Positions 10,760-22,692 of a DNA stretch of 64,000 nucleotides are shown piece after piece. Source of the DNA: Cheiracanthium punctorium (taxonomy: Eukaryota > Arthropoda > Arachnida > Araneae > Cheiracanthiidae); contig JAWZYV010012283.1 in NCBI GenBank assembly GCA_038373885.1, positions 372,001 to 436,000 on the forward strand. Reading direction: 5' to 3'. The notes under the pieces are model-generated. The model had not been told where the DNA came from. It worked only from the letters and a program-made list of their open reading frames with translations, and searched no databases. Position 1 is the stretch's first letter, and the number at the start of each line of letters is the position of its first letter. Both the position numbers and the translations under genes were made by a program.

Positions 10760-12077
10760 CAGGGTGTCTACCATCATGCAAAGGTCACGAAAGTCACGGA
10801 AAAGTCAAGAAATGGGAAAAAGGTCAAGAAAAGGTCAAGAAATGAAGCACTATGTCACGATTTGCGACTCAACTACGTTTTTTCCATTTCATTCAAATTC
10901 TTAGTTTCTAATTTTTTCTGCTAAGTCAGTCAGAGAAATTATTTTATATATCTTTTCTTAACTTCCTTAATTTGTATTTTGATTTCAAGAGTGATTTCCT
11001 GGGAGAAAGGAAGTTGATTTGTTTATCCTCTTATCAATGGTGTGTGTGTGGAGGGGGGCATCTGCTGAGTGTACACTCCTCTCCCTCCCGACCTGAGGCG
11101 AGGATTAAAACCGTTCGCTGTAGCTTCTTTTTTTCCTTTTTTGTTTAAGAAATATATATTAAGTGTGTTATCTAAATTTTATTATTTTATACTATTTAAA
11201 CTATGCAAACAGACAAACTTAACAGTTTTTCATGTGTTTATTTCATAAGAAAACTTTAAAATACTGTTCGTTTGCTATTTATAAAATTCATTTAAAATGC
11301 CATTTACATGTTATTTAGCAGAAATCACCAAAAATGATGTCTGCCAAATAGTTGTATAGTGAACTGACAATAGTTCAATATGTCAACTGCGTGTTGTTTT
11401 ACACCTTGGGAATTTCAAAAGTTGGCAAGTATGTATCTTCAAACGTTGAGAAAAGTATATAAGTTATCCACCTTCCCTCCTCAAAAAAAGGTTAAAATTG
11501 TTGGATTTAAGAGTAATTTTTTTTCTCCCTTCATTCCCTGTTAAAATCAGTGTTTTGATTATTTTCCACATTTTCTTTTTTAAAAACAATAACTTGGATT
11601 CCAATTATAATTATCACTGATCCCCATGTGTTTCATAGCTAATAACTTCAACTTCCCCAAAGTTTTATGATATATTATAGACTTCCATAAGTTCTGTGTT
11701 ACCATAGATGTAAAAAGATTTGCAATGTACAAGCTACATTGCAAATCTTTTTACGGCGATCAATGGTAAATCTTTTTTTTAAATAGCAATTGGTCCAAGT
11801 TAACTGAAAGCAAACGGCTGATCAGTAAAAAAGTTGAAAAAAAAATCGCTTTAAAAATGGGCAGGGAAAAGAAAAACTCGAAGAATTTTTTAATTCATTC
11901 TTAAAATCAAAATCAGTTGTATATTTTCCTGCAAAATTTCCCCAGATGGCTAAAATTTCCTCCAATCGTACGATCCCTGGCTCGATGTATTTTTGATATT
12001 AGTTTCGTATTTGTTATGGTCAAGAAAGTCAAGAAAAGGTCAAGAAATCAAGATTACTTTTTGTGGTAGACACCCTG
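10760..12077. mobile_element. hAT-like element with 5-bp target duplication (copy b)
   Basis: It starts CAGGGTGTCTACC and ends GGTAGACACCCTG, flanked by ATTTT on both sides (10755-10759, 12078-12082). Subterminal repeats of the type GGTCAAGAAA occur at both ends (10801-10850, 12019-12049), probable transposase-binding sites. The 1.3-kb interior is non-coding and contains a G-rich block and a perfect hairpin. Confidence 0.8.
11710..11754. repeat. perfect 20-bp stem, 5-base loop
   Basis: Arms 11710-11729 and 11735-11754 are exactly complementary, with loop CAAGC. The arm begins GTAAAAAGATTTGCAAT. It lies in the non-coding interior of the 10760-12077 element. No homologue elsewhere in the window was seen. 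Confidence 0.9.
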
Positions 12078-12420
12078 ATTTTTTGAAGCCCGAGCCTGGG
12101 GACTTTTAATCTGAGCCCAAGCAATATTACTTAAGACAGAGCCCGAAATTTCAGCTAAAGATAAAAAAATCCAATTACTTCATTGATAGAATACAGTAGG
12201 TGCCGCTTAATGTTATCGCGGATAATATTATCAGAATAATGAAGTCCGAACAGACATGCTAAAACTATCGGTTTTTGTAATCAAATCCTTCATTTATTGT
12301 TATCACTTTTGCCTGCCATTTTTTATTTATTTTTTTTTCCATTCTATAACCAAAAGTGGCTACGTTTTGTTGGCCGATGTAGGAATTTCGAGTTTGGGCA
12401 AGTGGCGATTTCCTTAATAG

Positions 12421-13113
12421 AGCAAGAGCCAGCGACCGCCAGACCTTTGTCATAGTATAAAAGCTGAAACTTTCTCTGCGCATACCCCCCAACAGAGGTA
12501 GGAACAATCGGCCACTATAAAGTTTGGATGATCGTGGCTTTGTCAGGTAACAGGTGGCAAAGGTGTATAAAATTGCCAAAAATTTTGTCATTTCATAAAG
12601 CTTAATTTTTTTATATGTTCTTCTTTGCAGTACTAGAAATCACTTTATCCCTTGCCAGACACTTTTCCATCGTGGCAAACCCCCACCAGACAACCTCAAT
12701 TCTTGAAAAACGGAATTCTATTACGAGCACACTGCAAGAAAGTTCAGAAGTAGCAATATAAAATGTGCTTGGCACTTTGTGACAGCTTGACGTACTTCGT
12801 TGCGGGAGTTTACGAACGCAACAGTTTTCCATGACTTTGAGGTTGTCTGGCAGGGGTTTGCCATGATGGAAAAGTGTCTGGCAAGGGATAAAGTGATTTC
12901 TGGTACTGCGAAGAAGAACATATAAAAAAATTAAGCTTCATGAAATGACGAAATTTTCGGCAATTTTATACACCTTTGCCACCTGTTACCTGACAAAGCC
13001 ACGATCATCCAAACTTTATAGTGGCCGATTGTTCCTACCTCTGTTGGGGGGTATGCGCAGAGAAAATTTCAGCTTTTATACTATGGCGAAGGTCCGGCGG
13101 TCGCTGGCTCGCT
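12421..13113. mobile_element. foldback element, copy 1
   Basis: Arms of about 278 bp (12421-12699 and 12837-13113) are inverted copies, both ending GAGCCAGCGACCGCCAG or its complement. The arms surround a 137-bp spacer. A second copy at 41114-41697 has the spacer in the opposite orientation. I could not find a target duplication, and open frames in both arms are mirror images rather than genes. The superfamily is unknown. Confidence 0.75.
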
Positions 13114-13331
13114 AGACTATAACTTTTCCTCCTTCCCTTCATTCAGTTTCCACAACTGACCCATCTAAAACCACATGACCTTTTGTAGACTGGAAAAGCA
13201 GGCTCTGCTGTGTCTCCTTATTCGCTCCTGTCGCTGTTCCTGTTCTTTTCCTGAGCAAGTCATCCAGCCTATTAAAAGTTATAGAATTTTTTCCCATTGT
13301 CCAGTTAAAACTTACTGCAAGCATTTTAGCA

Positions 13332-14861
13332 ATGGAGAGAAAACGTAATGATTTAACAATTAAAGACAAAATTGACATTTTGAAGCGCTTTGATAATTTA
13401 CCTAAGATGAGTCAAAGAAATGCTGCTGTTAATCTAAACATTTCTCAGCCACTACTCTGTAAAATTCTAAAGAATCGAAACGAGATTGAAAACAAAGCAA
13501 AGTTTAACGAAAATTGAACTGTAAACGAAAACATACTGGGAAAGATGAAGAAGTGGAATCTGCTTTGAAACTGTGGTTTGCCAATGTTAGGGAAAAGGAT
13601 GCATGCATAAACGGTCCTTTAATGCGACACAAAGCTGAAGATCACGCATCTAAGATGGGCAAAAAAAATTTCATCGCAATGGATGGGTGGTTTAATCGCT
13701 GGAAAAAAATGAGAGAACATTGTGTTTAAACGCACACATGGAGAAGAAAAGGATGTTGTTTTTTCCAGCTACAAATAAATGGATTTCTGAAGAATGGCCT
13801 AAGATAAATGCCGTTTATACCCCCCAGAATATCTACAACGCAGATGAAACCAGACTCTATTTTTGTGCCTTGCCAGAACATACGATATCTCTTCAAAAAC
13901 GAGAACTCTTAGGGGTGCAAAGTTTCAAAAGAACGTATAACTGTTCTTTGTTGTGCGAGCATGACTGGACAGAAGAAAAAACTTTTTTTTGTTATTAGAG
14001 AAAACAAAAAGCCAAGATGCTTCAAGGATGTTAAGAAATTGCCTGTGGATTATGCTGCAAATAAAACAGCATGGATGACAACTGATCTATTCAGCGAATG
14101 GCTTGTTAAGTGGGACAAAGAATTAGATCATAGTATCGTTCTACTCATCGATAACTGTCGTGCCCACAATGTAAATGTCATATTAAAGCATATCAAAATT
14201 ATTTTGTTACCTGCAAACACTACTGCAATTATCCAACCATGTAACCATGGAATAATTTGTGCGATGAAAGCCTATTACCGTGGAGAAATGCACGTTAGAG
14301 TTTTGGAAAGTATGGAAGGTACAGAACAGCTCAATGCAAATGCATTAGGAAAGAAGACAAATCTCCTTCAGGCCCTGCATCTTGACAATGTCGTGGGATC
14401 GAGTATCCGAGAAAACAATTCAAAACTGTTTTTCACATGATGGATTTGTTACAGCAGACGAAGGTATGAATGATGTACCGGAATTCAATGAAGCCGAACT
14501 TGTACCAGCCGACATGATTGAAATTAACTTTGCTGAATGGATGTCTATAGATGAGAACGTTCAAGTGGCTGTGACATTGACTGATAAAGATGTATGCCGA
14601 ACTGCATCTTATTCCATTGAGGCAGAAAAATCATCAGATGAAAATGAAACCGATGCGGGAAAACATCCTGAATCCTCCAAGTGCTACTAAGGTGAGAGAG
14701 GCACTCCATGTATTGAGACTTGGGGTGCAACACAGAGGCGAACTGCTGAAGACTTTCAAGAACAGTACAGGTATGAAAGTTTTATCAATAATTTGCTGAG
14801 ACAAAAAACGAGGCAGACAACTTTAAAAGACTTTCTAATTACTCCTGGACACTTCTGTTAA
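13332..14861 (+). pseudogene. Tigger/jerky-type transposase, decayed (Tigger A)
   Basis: Five overlapping frames read through in order. Residues 1-60 form a psq-type helix-turn-helix (LTIKDKIDILKRFD, QRNAAVNLNIS); then a CENP-B-type HTH (SALKLWF, INGPLMRHKAEDHA, GWFNRWKK); then the DDE domain with NADET (first Asp), LLIDNCRAHN (second Asp) and QPCNHGII. In the last motif the family has Asp before GII (QPLDxGII), so the third acid reads Asn. The tail is acidic and ends TLKDFLITPGHFC. Frameshifts lie near 13515, 13720, 13965, 14400 and 14690. It encodes a former DNA-binding cut-and-paste transposase and cannot be active. Confidence 0.9.
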
Positions 14862-15855
14862 ATTGTAAATAGTTTGCCTATATATGCTATCACTGCTTTT
14901 TTGTAGATTTTTTTTTAAGTGGTTCTGGTAGCTTGAACGCTAATTGAATTTAACGATTTGTTTAACATATCGTTTGAATTAATCTTTACTTTAATTTGTA
15001 CCTGCACAAATAAATGTTACTTAGTACATAATAAAATTAAATTTTTGTGTTTCCTTATACTTTTCGTTTATTATTATCAGTTTGTTATTTTTATCAAATA
15101 CCATCTGTCCCAAAGTGATTACATTAAGTAGCACCTACTATACAATGAATTTTGCCGTTTGTGCAAATTAAAGACAAATATAGTTACAAACTCTCAATGC
15201 ACTTTCTAATTCTTTATATATCCATTTTTATCAAATAATGTCGGATCTCATGACTAACTACTGTAGAATCTCGCTACAATGATACCCTTTATAACAATAA
15301 TTCTCTCTATTATGATATTTTTTCATAGTCCTGGCTGAATTCCCTTTAGATTAATGTAAAACTGTTCTCTGTATTACGATATCCTTTAAAACGATAATTC
15401 TCTCTACAACGATGGTAATAATTATCCCTTACATCACAATAATTCTCTCTACTACGATATATTTTTTTTCTATGATGCATCAGAAGCCCAACTCATGCAT
15501 ACACATTAAAAGCTACACAAAGAAAGTTGAGGTAAAATGTGGTTGGAATGGGTTGGACCACGCCTCTGCCAAAGAACGTCTTCTAAGTTTCGTTTTGCTG
15601 ATGCAACACTATAATAATGAGAAAGTGCATTTCTCGTAAGGTGGAAGGACAGTTGGCATTTCCTGGATGACACATCTGATTCGTATCCCCTCTCTTTAAA
15701 AAATGGTCAAGGATTCCTTCCACTGGAACTGATATAGAAAACGATACGTTCGTTTGTCTGAACTTGAGTAAGAATTTTAACCTCCGATAAATCCTATCGA
15801 GGTCGATTATTACACGAGGATATTTTAAATTATTGAGTTTTGTTTACTTTGAAGT

Positions 15856-16386
15856 TTGTTTAGTGAAAATCGAAAGCAAATGGCTAAAAGAAAACAAATA
15901 TCTATCGAAGTGAAATTCAACATCATAAAAGATTTTGATAAAGGCATGAAGCAAGTTGAGGTTTGCAGAAAATACGGACTTTCACAGTTGACTGTTGCCA
16001 CATTTTTAAAGAAACGGACAGAAATTGAAATCACTTTCAACTCAAATGGCTTCGATCCACAAAGGAAAAGAATAAAGACAGCTGTAAATGACGAAACAGA
16101 TGCTGCTACGTTAAAATGGATCAGAGAAAAGCAGGCGTTAAATGTATCTATAAATGGACCAATTATTTGCGAGCAAGCCAGAAAATTTGCCTTTATGATG
16201 GGGAACACAGATTTTAAAGCTAGCAATGGATGGCTTACAAGATTTCGAGACCGACATGGGATATCTGTCCTTGGGTTATATGGCGAAGAGAAATCGGTGC
16301 CACTGGATGACGTACGCACATGGCATCAGAGAGAAATGTGTAAAATTTTTGAAAAATATTCTGTTGATGATTATAATGCAGATGAG
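15856..16386 (+). pseudogene. Tigger B transposase, N-terminal half
   Basis: The frame is intact for about 177 residues; the likely native start is MAKRKQ at 15880. It holds a psq-type HTH (IEVKFNIIKDFDKG, VCRKYGLSQLTVATFLKK) and a CENP-B-type HTH (ATLKWIREKQ, INGPIICEQARKFA, GWLTRFRDRHGI), then enters the DDE domain and stops at NADE, where copia is inserted. The family continues here with T-G-L-F-F, which is exactly what is found at 21063. Both DNA-binding domains are undamaged by eye, so this half may have been the most recently functional Tigger protein in the window. Confidence 0.9.
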
Positions 16387-16552
16387 TTGCAGTTTATGTA
16401 TTAAACAAGAAAAAAAAAAGTACTTCAAAAATTCAACAATTAGAACAACGATTAAGCTGTTTTATATAGCTATGTTGTAGTGAAGCAAGGTTTTGTAAAT
16501 AAAGGATGTTTTAATGTATGAGAAAAGTTTATTAAACGTTTAAAATCTAATA
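16387..16552 (+). mobile_element. copia-1 5' LTR and adjacent primer-binding site
   Basis: The repeat from about 16387 to 16552 matches 20879-21057. Immediately after it, GGTTATGGG (16553-16561) matches the start of the copia primer-binding site GGTTATGGGC, which pairs with an internal cut fragment of initiator-Met tRNA. The exact LTR start is uncertain by a few bases because the first dozen bases differ between the two copies. Confidence 0.8.
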
Positions 16553-16800
16553 GGTTATGGGTTTTATGTATGCTATATGTGCTACAGCGACAGTAAAGTT
16601 TCTTTTTTTTTCTCTCATACAAAAGTTTTAAAGTGTTAGCAGAATACCACTAAGCCAACTGTACGGCTGGTAAGAACAGCAAAGTTTTTTTCTCCCCATT
16701 AATTAAGCCCTGAAATCATATTTTGCTCAGAGAAAGTTCTAAAAGGAACTGTGTGATTGAAGTGGACTAAGTATTCAAGAGTTAATCAGTTTTACTTTAA

Positions 16801-18015
16801 ATGATAAGAGTGAATAAAGGAGGTAGGAAAGTTGCAGTTGAAGCTGTTGAGTGGAGAATCGGACTGGTCGATGTGGAAATATCGAGTCAAGTTTGTTTAA
16901 ATTACTGTACAGATGCCTTAGAAGTTGTTGAAGAAAAATTAGTCAAACCAGATCAGCCACCTGAAGGAGCTGCTGAAGCAATTTTGAAGAAATACACAGA
17001 TGATCTTTCACGCTATAAAAAGGCTAACACTTGTGCCATGATGGTACTGACAAATTCTATGACAGAAGAAACCATGCAAAAAATAATGAGGTTCGATGCT
17101 GCTAGAGAGGTGTGGCTGGAACTTCTCTCATAAACTTTTTGAAGCAACGTCTGACAACCAGTTGTTTAATATATGTCTACAGTTTTTTCAGTGTAAGTGG
17201 ACAATTAATGATAGTATGGCTGCCCACTTATCAAAACTAAGAATCTTTGGAGTGAATTAAATTTAGGTCTTCAAAGAAAGAAAGAAACACAGCTGCCCCA
17301 GATGTTATTAATTTGCAAAATTTTAGACACACTACCTCAAGAGTACCGCTCTTTTAAGTCGAGTTGGCTGCTTCTAAATGAAGGAAAAAGGACCATTGAT
17401 GAGTTGACAACACAATTATGCTCTCAAGAAAGAGAAAATAAGGAGGAAAAATCAAAAGGTGATGTCCAAACTCAAAATGCACTAGAAGCTAAAGCAAGTA
17501 AAATAAAAACAAGCTTTAAAAGTAGAAAGCAAATAGGAAAATGCAATTATTGTCACCAGAGTGGACACTGGGTTAGGTATTGTAAGAAATGGATAGATGA
17601 TGGAAAACCAGCAAAACCCAGTCAAAATGATAATGCTGCAAGAAAAAGTGGTGTTACAGCAAATATGTCCTTATTAGCTCTAGACGAGGAAGTATTTTCA
17701 TCTGAGAAGAATTGCTATGATTGGTTTGTGGATAATGGTGCTTCAAAGCACATTACCAAAAATGGTAATTACTTCGAAGAATTTGAAAAATTTGAAACAC
17801 CACACAGAATTACAACTCCAAATGACAATGTACTACCAGCTATTGGTAAAGGTACCTTGAAAATCATGACAACAATAAAAGGAGATAGACAATTCAAAGA
17901 ACTTAAAGAAGTGTGGTTTGTTCCAGGTATCAAAAAAATTTATTTTCAGTACTGGCTGCTCAAGATAAAAATAAAAACAGCAGATTTGAATCAACTGCAA
18001 AAGAATGTTGGTTGA
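16801..18015 (+). pseudogene. copia-1 gag and protease region, broken
   Basis: The frames at 16801-17133 and 17302-18015 cover gag. The first part is a copia Gag (UBN2-like) segment with a WLELLS-type block; the second holds a zinc knuckle CNYCHQSGHWVRYC (CX2CX4HX4C, about 17540-17585) and then the aspartic protease motif WFVDNGASKHIT (about 17722). Gag packages the RNA; the protease matures the polyprotein. A frameshift and stop separate the two parts between 17130 and 17300, and another lies just before 17120. The DNG in place of DSG is also seen in some copia proteases, so I do not call it inactivating. Confidence 0.85.
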
Positions 18016-18639
18016 AAATAAACAATGAGGCTGTACTTTATGGTACAAGGAGTATAAGTGGTGGTTTATATAGAGTTCATATGGAAGTACTTATTCCGAA
18101 TCAACCAGTAGAAGTCAACATAGCTACCACAAGTAATTCAACTCTGCAGTTATACCATGAGCGCTGGGGTCACCAAGACAAACGTCATGTAAAGGATGTT
18201 CTAGAACAACAGATGGGTCTCAAGGTCGGATTAGACAATCAACTCTGAACCATGCATATATGGAAAATTACATCGCTTGAAATTTGGTTGTAGAGAAAAG
18301 GCCACAAAACCTGGAGAGCTTGTCTCAACAGATCTTAGTGGACCTTTTGATAAATCTTTTAGAAAGTATCGTTATTTTGTAGTATTTAAGGATCATTTCA
18401 CAAAATTTAGATATGTGTTTTTCCTTCGTCATAAATCAGAAGTTGCAGAAACAGTAGAAAATATGTTAGCGCATGCAAAGAATCTGGGACATAGTATTAG
18501 GGAAATGTTGAGTGACAATGGCGGGGAATTTGATAATGAAAATGTTAGGTGTATCTTGAAAAGAAATGGAGTTTTACAGAGATTAACTGCCCCTTATACC
18601 CCACAGCAGAATGGTGGGAGTGAATGAGAAAATAGAACT
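17913..18639 (+). pseudogene. copia-1 integrase, broken
   Basis: The zinc-binding start is seen in the 17913-18248 frame (YHERWGHQDKRHV with the two histidines). A frameshift near 18245 leads to the core domain in the 18277-18627 frame: STDLSGPF (first Asp), LSDNGGEF (second Asp) and TPQQNGGSE (with the catalytic Glu). A TGA at 18625-18627 interrupts the reading just before ENRTLVEMA; in relatives an Arg codon stands there, so a CGA-to-TGA transition is likely. The enzyme would have inserted the cDNA into host DNA. Confidence 0.85.
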
Positions 18640-20731
18640 TTGGTTGAGATGGCACGGACTCTTAAAAATTCTAATTCTGAAGTTGAGTTTCCACCTGCAT
18701 TATGGGCAGAATTCATTAGTACATCAGTATACATCTTAAATAGAACGGGAAAAAGTTCATTATCTGGTATAAGTGCCTATGAATCATGGATGGGACAAAA
18801 GCCAAGATTGAAGCACATGCGTATAGTTGGATCCACCTGCTTCGCTCACATACCAGATCAGAAACGCAGAAAAATGGACAAGAAAGCAGTAAAAGGATAT
18901 CTACTAGGCTATGACGGAAATGAAAGATATCGTATATGGATAAAAGAAACAAATACTGTTATCTGTTCACGAGATGTAATATTTCAAGAGAAACTCAGGG
19001 AAAATTGCGAAGATTCAGTAGCAATACCTTTGCCTGAACCAAAGATACAACTATCCGAAACAGAAAATGAGGGGAAGCAAGATAAAGAAGATTCAGAAAA
19101 CCAAACTGGTTTGGAAAGTGAAGATGAGGATGAAAAACAATCAGCTGCTATGAACTTACGAAATCGCAGTAAATTAAAAAAGCCTAAATGTCTTGAAGAT
19201 TATGTGATGGCATCTCAAGTTTTTATCTGTGATGTGAATGAACCACAGTCGTACAAAGAAGCCATTAGCTGTACAGAAAAGGATTTTTGGAAAAAGGCCA
19301 TGGATTCTGAAATTAGTTCCTTAAAGGAAAATGAAACATGGACACTAGAAACTCTTCCGGATAAAGCTAAAGCTCTTCCTTGCAAATGGGTCTTCCGAAT
19401 CAAGAAAAATCCAGATGGTTCCATAGATAAGTACAAGGCAAGACTTGTGGTTAAAGGCTTGAATCAGAGACAAGGTATTGATTATGATCAGACATTTTGT
19501 CCAGTCACAAAATTAGGAACTGTACGTTCAATCATAAGCATTGCAGCCAGTGAGAAGATGCATCTTATGCAATTTGATGTTTCGACTGCCTTCTTGTATG
19601 GTGATCTAGATGAGATTATCTATATGAATCAGCCTGAAGGCTGTAACGATGGTACGAATAGAGTATGCAAACTCAAGAAAAGCTTGTATGGGCTAAAACA
19701 AGCTCCTCGATGCTGGCATAAATGTTTTGGAAAATTCTTGATGGACCTTGGCTTTAAAATTAGTGAGGCAGATCCATGTCTGTTTATTCGAGAAGAAAAC
19801 AGCAAGAAGTTACTCGTAGCTCTTTATGTGGATGATGGACTGGTTGCTGCCACTAATGAAGAAGACTCCAGGATCTTTATAAACCAGTTGAAGTCAAAAT
19901 TTAAAATTACCAGCAAACCAGCATCATATTTCTTAGGACTAGAAATCCAGCACCTTAAAGAAGGAAGCATTAAGATAGGACAAGAGGCATATGCTACAAA
20001 GATTCTTGAGCGGTTGGGCATAAGTGATTGCAGACCAGTTCATACACCCATTTTAAAGGATAAAGATGATGATTGCACAGAAGTTGATGAAGCAGACTTC
20101 TCTTCCCGTGAAGCTGTAGGAGCCTTGATGTATTTAATGATGGGGACAAGGCCTGACCTGGCATATTCTATTAGTATTTTATCGCGTAAGTTAGAAAATC
20201 CCTCTAAAGAAGATTGGATCAAAGTAAAGCGCGATTTTAGGTACATTGCAAGCTCTAAGCAAAAGTGCATCATTTATAAATCAGGCTATAAACCAGGAGT
20301 TTTAGAATGCTTCAGTGATGCTGACTTTGGTGGATGTATGCAAACAGGCAGATCAACTAGTGGCGTCTGTATGCAGGTGTAGCAATATCTTGGTTGAGTC
20401 AATGTCAAGCAATGGTGGCAACATCTCCGGCTGAAGCTGAGATAGTTGCTGCAAATGAAGCTGTAAAAGAATTGATTTGGCTTAAGAGACTCATCAGTGG
20501 AGTTTGTCCTTAAAAGAAGTGCCAACAGTCTATGTTGACAACAGTGCAGCAGTCAGACTGGCCCAGAACCCTGAATTCCATTGCAGAACAAAACATATTA
20601 GCTTGAAGCATTTCTTTATTCATGAAAAAGTGATGGAAGGTGAAATCAAGGTACAGCAGATTTCAACAGAGAAGCAAGTCGCAGATTTAATGACAAAGCC
20701 CCTGCACAAACCAAGACTTGATGCTGTGTGA
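18640..20731 (+). pseudogene. copia-1 reverse transcriptase and RNase H
   Basis: A 580-residue open frame (18640-20382) carries the end of integrase (a LLGYDG block), an acidic linker, then RT with WVFRIK, KARLVVKG, MQFDVSTAFLYGDL and the polymerase active site ALYVDDGLVAA (Asp-Asp intact), followed by FLGLEI, GALMYLM and SDADFGG of RNase H. A frameshift and stop near 20375 break RNase H inside the GRSTSG segment; its tail continues in other frames ([28 protein letters not shown]) to 20731. This is the best preserved retrotransposon frame in the window apart from BEL. Confidence 0.9.
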
Positions 20732-20878
20732 AAAGACTTGGATAAACTTTGAATTTTTTTTTGGAACTCTTAATTCAAAAGTGTAATTTAGACCTCTAAT
20801 TTGGAAGTGTCAGTTTTTTTTTTCTTTTTAATAAGGGTAAGTGTTTATGTATTAAACAAGATGTATTAATGTTTTGTA

Positions 20879-21057
20879 TTATGGTTTATGTATTAAACAA
20901 GAAAAAAAAAAAAGTACTTCAAAAATTCAACAATTAGAACGACGATTAAGCTGTTTTATATAGCTAAGTTGTAGTGAAGCAAGGTTTCGTAAATAAAGGA
21001 TGTTTTAAAGTATGAGAAAAGTTTATTAAATGTTTATTAAACGTTTAAAATTTAATA
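20879..21057 (+). mobile_element. copia-1 3' LTR
   Basis: It matches the 5' LTR, with a small internal duplication (TTTATTAAATGTTTATTAAA near 21021-21040) and a few substitutions. Upstream lies a purine-rich AATAAGGGTAAG block, the likely polypurine tract, and a partial extra copy of the LTR start near 20846-20862. The end AATA abuts the duplicated target. Confidence 0.8.
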
Positions 21058-21062
21058 ATGAG

Positions 21063-22010
21063 ACGGGGTTATTTTTTCAGATGCTACCTGAACGAACATT
21101 AGCTTTCAAAGGAGAAACCTGTAAAGGGGACAAGAAATCCAAACAAAGGTTAACAGTACTGCTGTGTACAAATATGTCAGGAAAGGATAAATTAAAACCT
21201 CTTGTAATTGAAGATCCCTAAAGCCAAGATGTTTTAGAAACATTAAGAGCTTACCAGTAGACTATACTGCGAATAAGCGAGCTTGGATGACTTGAAAAAT
21301 ATTTAGCGAATGGTTATCGAAACTGGATAAAGATATGACATTGAGAAGAAAAATATCACTATTTTAATTGACAACTGCTCTGCACATGAACCCATTCCAA
21401 AATTGTAGAATGTAGAAGTTTACTTTTTTCCACCAAAAACTACTGCAGCTCTACAACCCTTGATATGGGCATTATAAAATGCTTCAAAAGGTATTACAGA
21501 AAACAATTGGTGGATAAAATGATTTTTAATATTGATCAAAAGCACCCCGAGGCTCTTAGTGTTACTGTTAAGGATGCATGTGAATGGGTTGCTGGCAGCT
21601 GGTGGGAAATGAAGCTATAGGTCATACATAATTGTTGGATTAAAGCTGGCTTCATTCAAAATAAAGAAGATGGTCGGGATGAAATTTCTTGCGAATATTC
21701 TGAGGAAGAAAACACTATTTCAAGTCTTCAAAATTCTCTGACAGATTACAAAGTTGGAAAAAAGTTTGAAATATCTGTTCATGATTATTTAAATATCGAT
21801 GATGAAGTGCAGATCTTTCCAGAACTAACGCATGAAGACATTCTTTCTGAAATACGAAGTGATAACGCTGAAGAAGAGTCAGAAGATGATGATGATGTGA
21901 ATAAAAAAGATGATTCCACTATGCTACAGTCAAATTTATCTCCCGGAGAAGCAGTGTGCTCAATTGATGCGCTTCATAACTTTATTTCAAGTTTACCTAA
22001 TGCACCCTAG
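21063..22010 (+). pseudogene. Tigger B transposase, C-terminal half
   Basis: After copia the frame resumes with TGLFFQMLPERTLAF. A shift near 21220 leads on to PRCFRN, then a stop near 21292; the second catalytic Asp is visible in LIDNCSAHEP (about 21366-21395), and the third in a GAT codon before ATGGGCATTATA (about 21462), with one base missing just before it. The tail from 21807 is strongly acidic (EEESEDDDD), as in jerky/Tigger proteins. The three acidic residues survive but the gene is broken by at least three lesions. Confidence 0.85.
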
Positions 22011-22692
22011 GAGCATCTAAATTCTTTAGATGCATTTCGTTTTTTCTGCATGAGATTATCTCTGAATAATTAAAAAAAGCAAACAAAAATATCTGATTTC
22101 TTTAGACAGAATTCAAAAGAAATAAGAATAAATTAATGGGTGTGTATTTTCAATTAATATCTAATAATTTTAAAAAACGCTTTTGCGGCATTCAGGTATT
22201 ATTTATTTAGACATTATATATTTGTTATTCAAATATGCTATAAATATTTATAATATCGCTACTAGAATCCCTGGCAAGGTGGCAAGAGTATTTAACTAAA
22301 ATTTGTGAGTGTTGTGAAAATTACTGAAAACTATAAACATGTTTTTCTCCTTTCATTTATTATATATTACTTGTGAGGGTGTGCTGAATGAAAACAGAAC
22401 ACTTTCTGGTGACACTGCAGGTATGGGATATATGAAGAACAATATTTACGTTCCAATATTGATTCTCTCTATAGCGATAATTCTCTTTACAACAATATAT
22501 TATTTTGACCCCCAAAATATCATTATAGAGGGATTTCACTGTAATCAATATAAGCCACCGTTCTGAAATATCCAAAGAGCTTAACGCACCTAGGTGCCAG
22601 TGTTACTTTTTTTTTTCTTTTTTATAAGTACAGTCAACTCGGGTTATAGTGAACCCGGATATAGTGAACCATCAGCTATAGTGAACACAAAT

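Larger units (their letters stand above)
12194..15140 (+). mobile_element. pogo/Tigger element A
   Basis: The left end CAGTAGGTGCCGCTTAATG (12194) and the right end CATTAAGTAGCACCTACTA (15140) are near-perfect inverted repeats with TA on both sides, the pogo/Tigger target. At 2.9 kb it includes a foldback element (12421-13113) and a decayed transposase gene (13332-14861). Confidence 0.85.
16387..21057 (+). mobile_element. Ty1/copia retrotransposon copia-1
   Basis: Short LTRs (166 and about 179 bp) bound a gag-protease-integrase-RT-RNase H order, the copia order. The flanks are a perfect 5-bp duplication atgag (16382-16386, 21058-21062), and the host Tigger reading frame resumes across it. 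A primer-binding site of the Drosophila copia type follows the 5' LTR. Gag and pol are broken by several frameshifts and stops. Confidence 0.9.
15261..22541 (+). mobile_element. pogo/Tigger element B, split by a copia element
   Basis: The ends CTGTAGAATCTCGCTACAAT (15261) and ATTATAGAGGGATTTCACTG (22541) are imperfect inverted repeats bordered by TA. Subterminal repeats TTCTCTCTAT-ACGAT/GCGATAATTCTCT occur at both ends (15295-15460, 22460-22500). The transposase gene is in two parts, 15856-16386 and 21063-22010, separated by the copia element at 16387-21057. Without copia the element would be about 2.6 kb. Confidence 0.85.

Noticed and set aside
11710..11754. Transcription terminator
   Set aside because: Hairpin terminators are a bacterial feature and this is eukaryotic transposon DNA.
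16801..18015. Host zinc-knuckle protein
   Set aside because: The knuckle lies between copia LTRs in the usual Gag position, followed by a retroviral-type protease.
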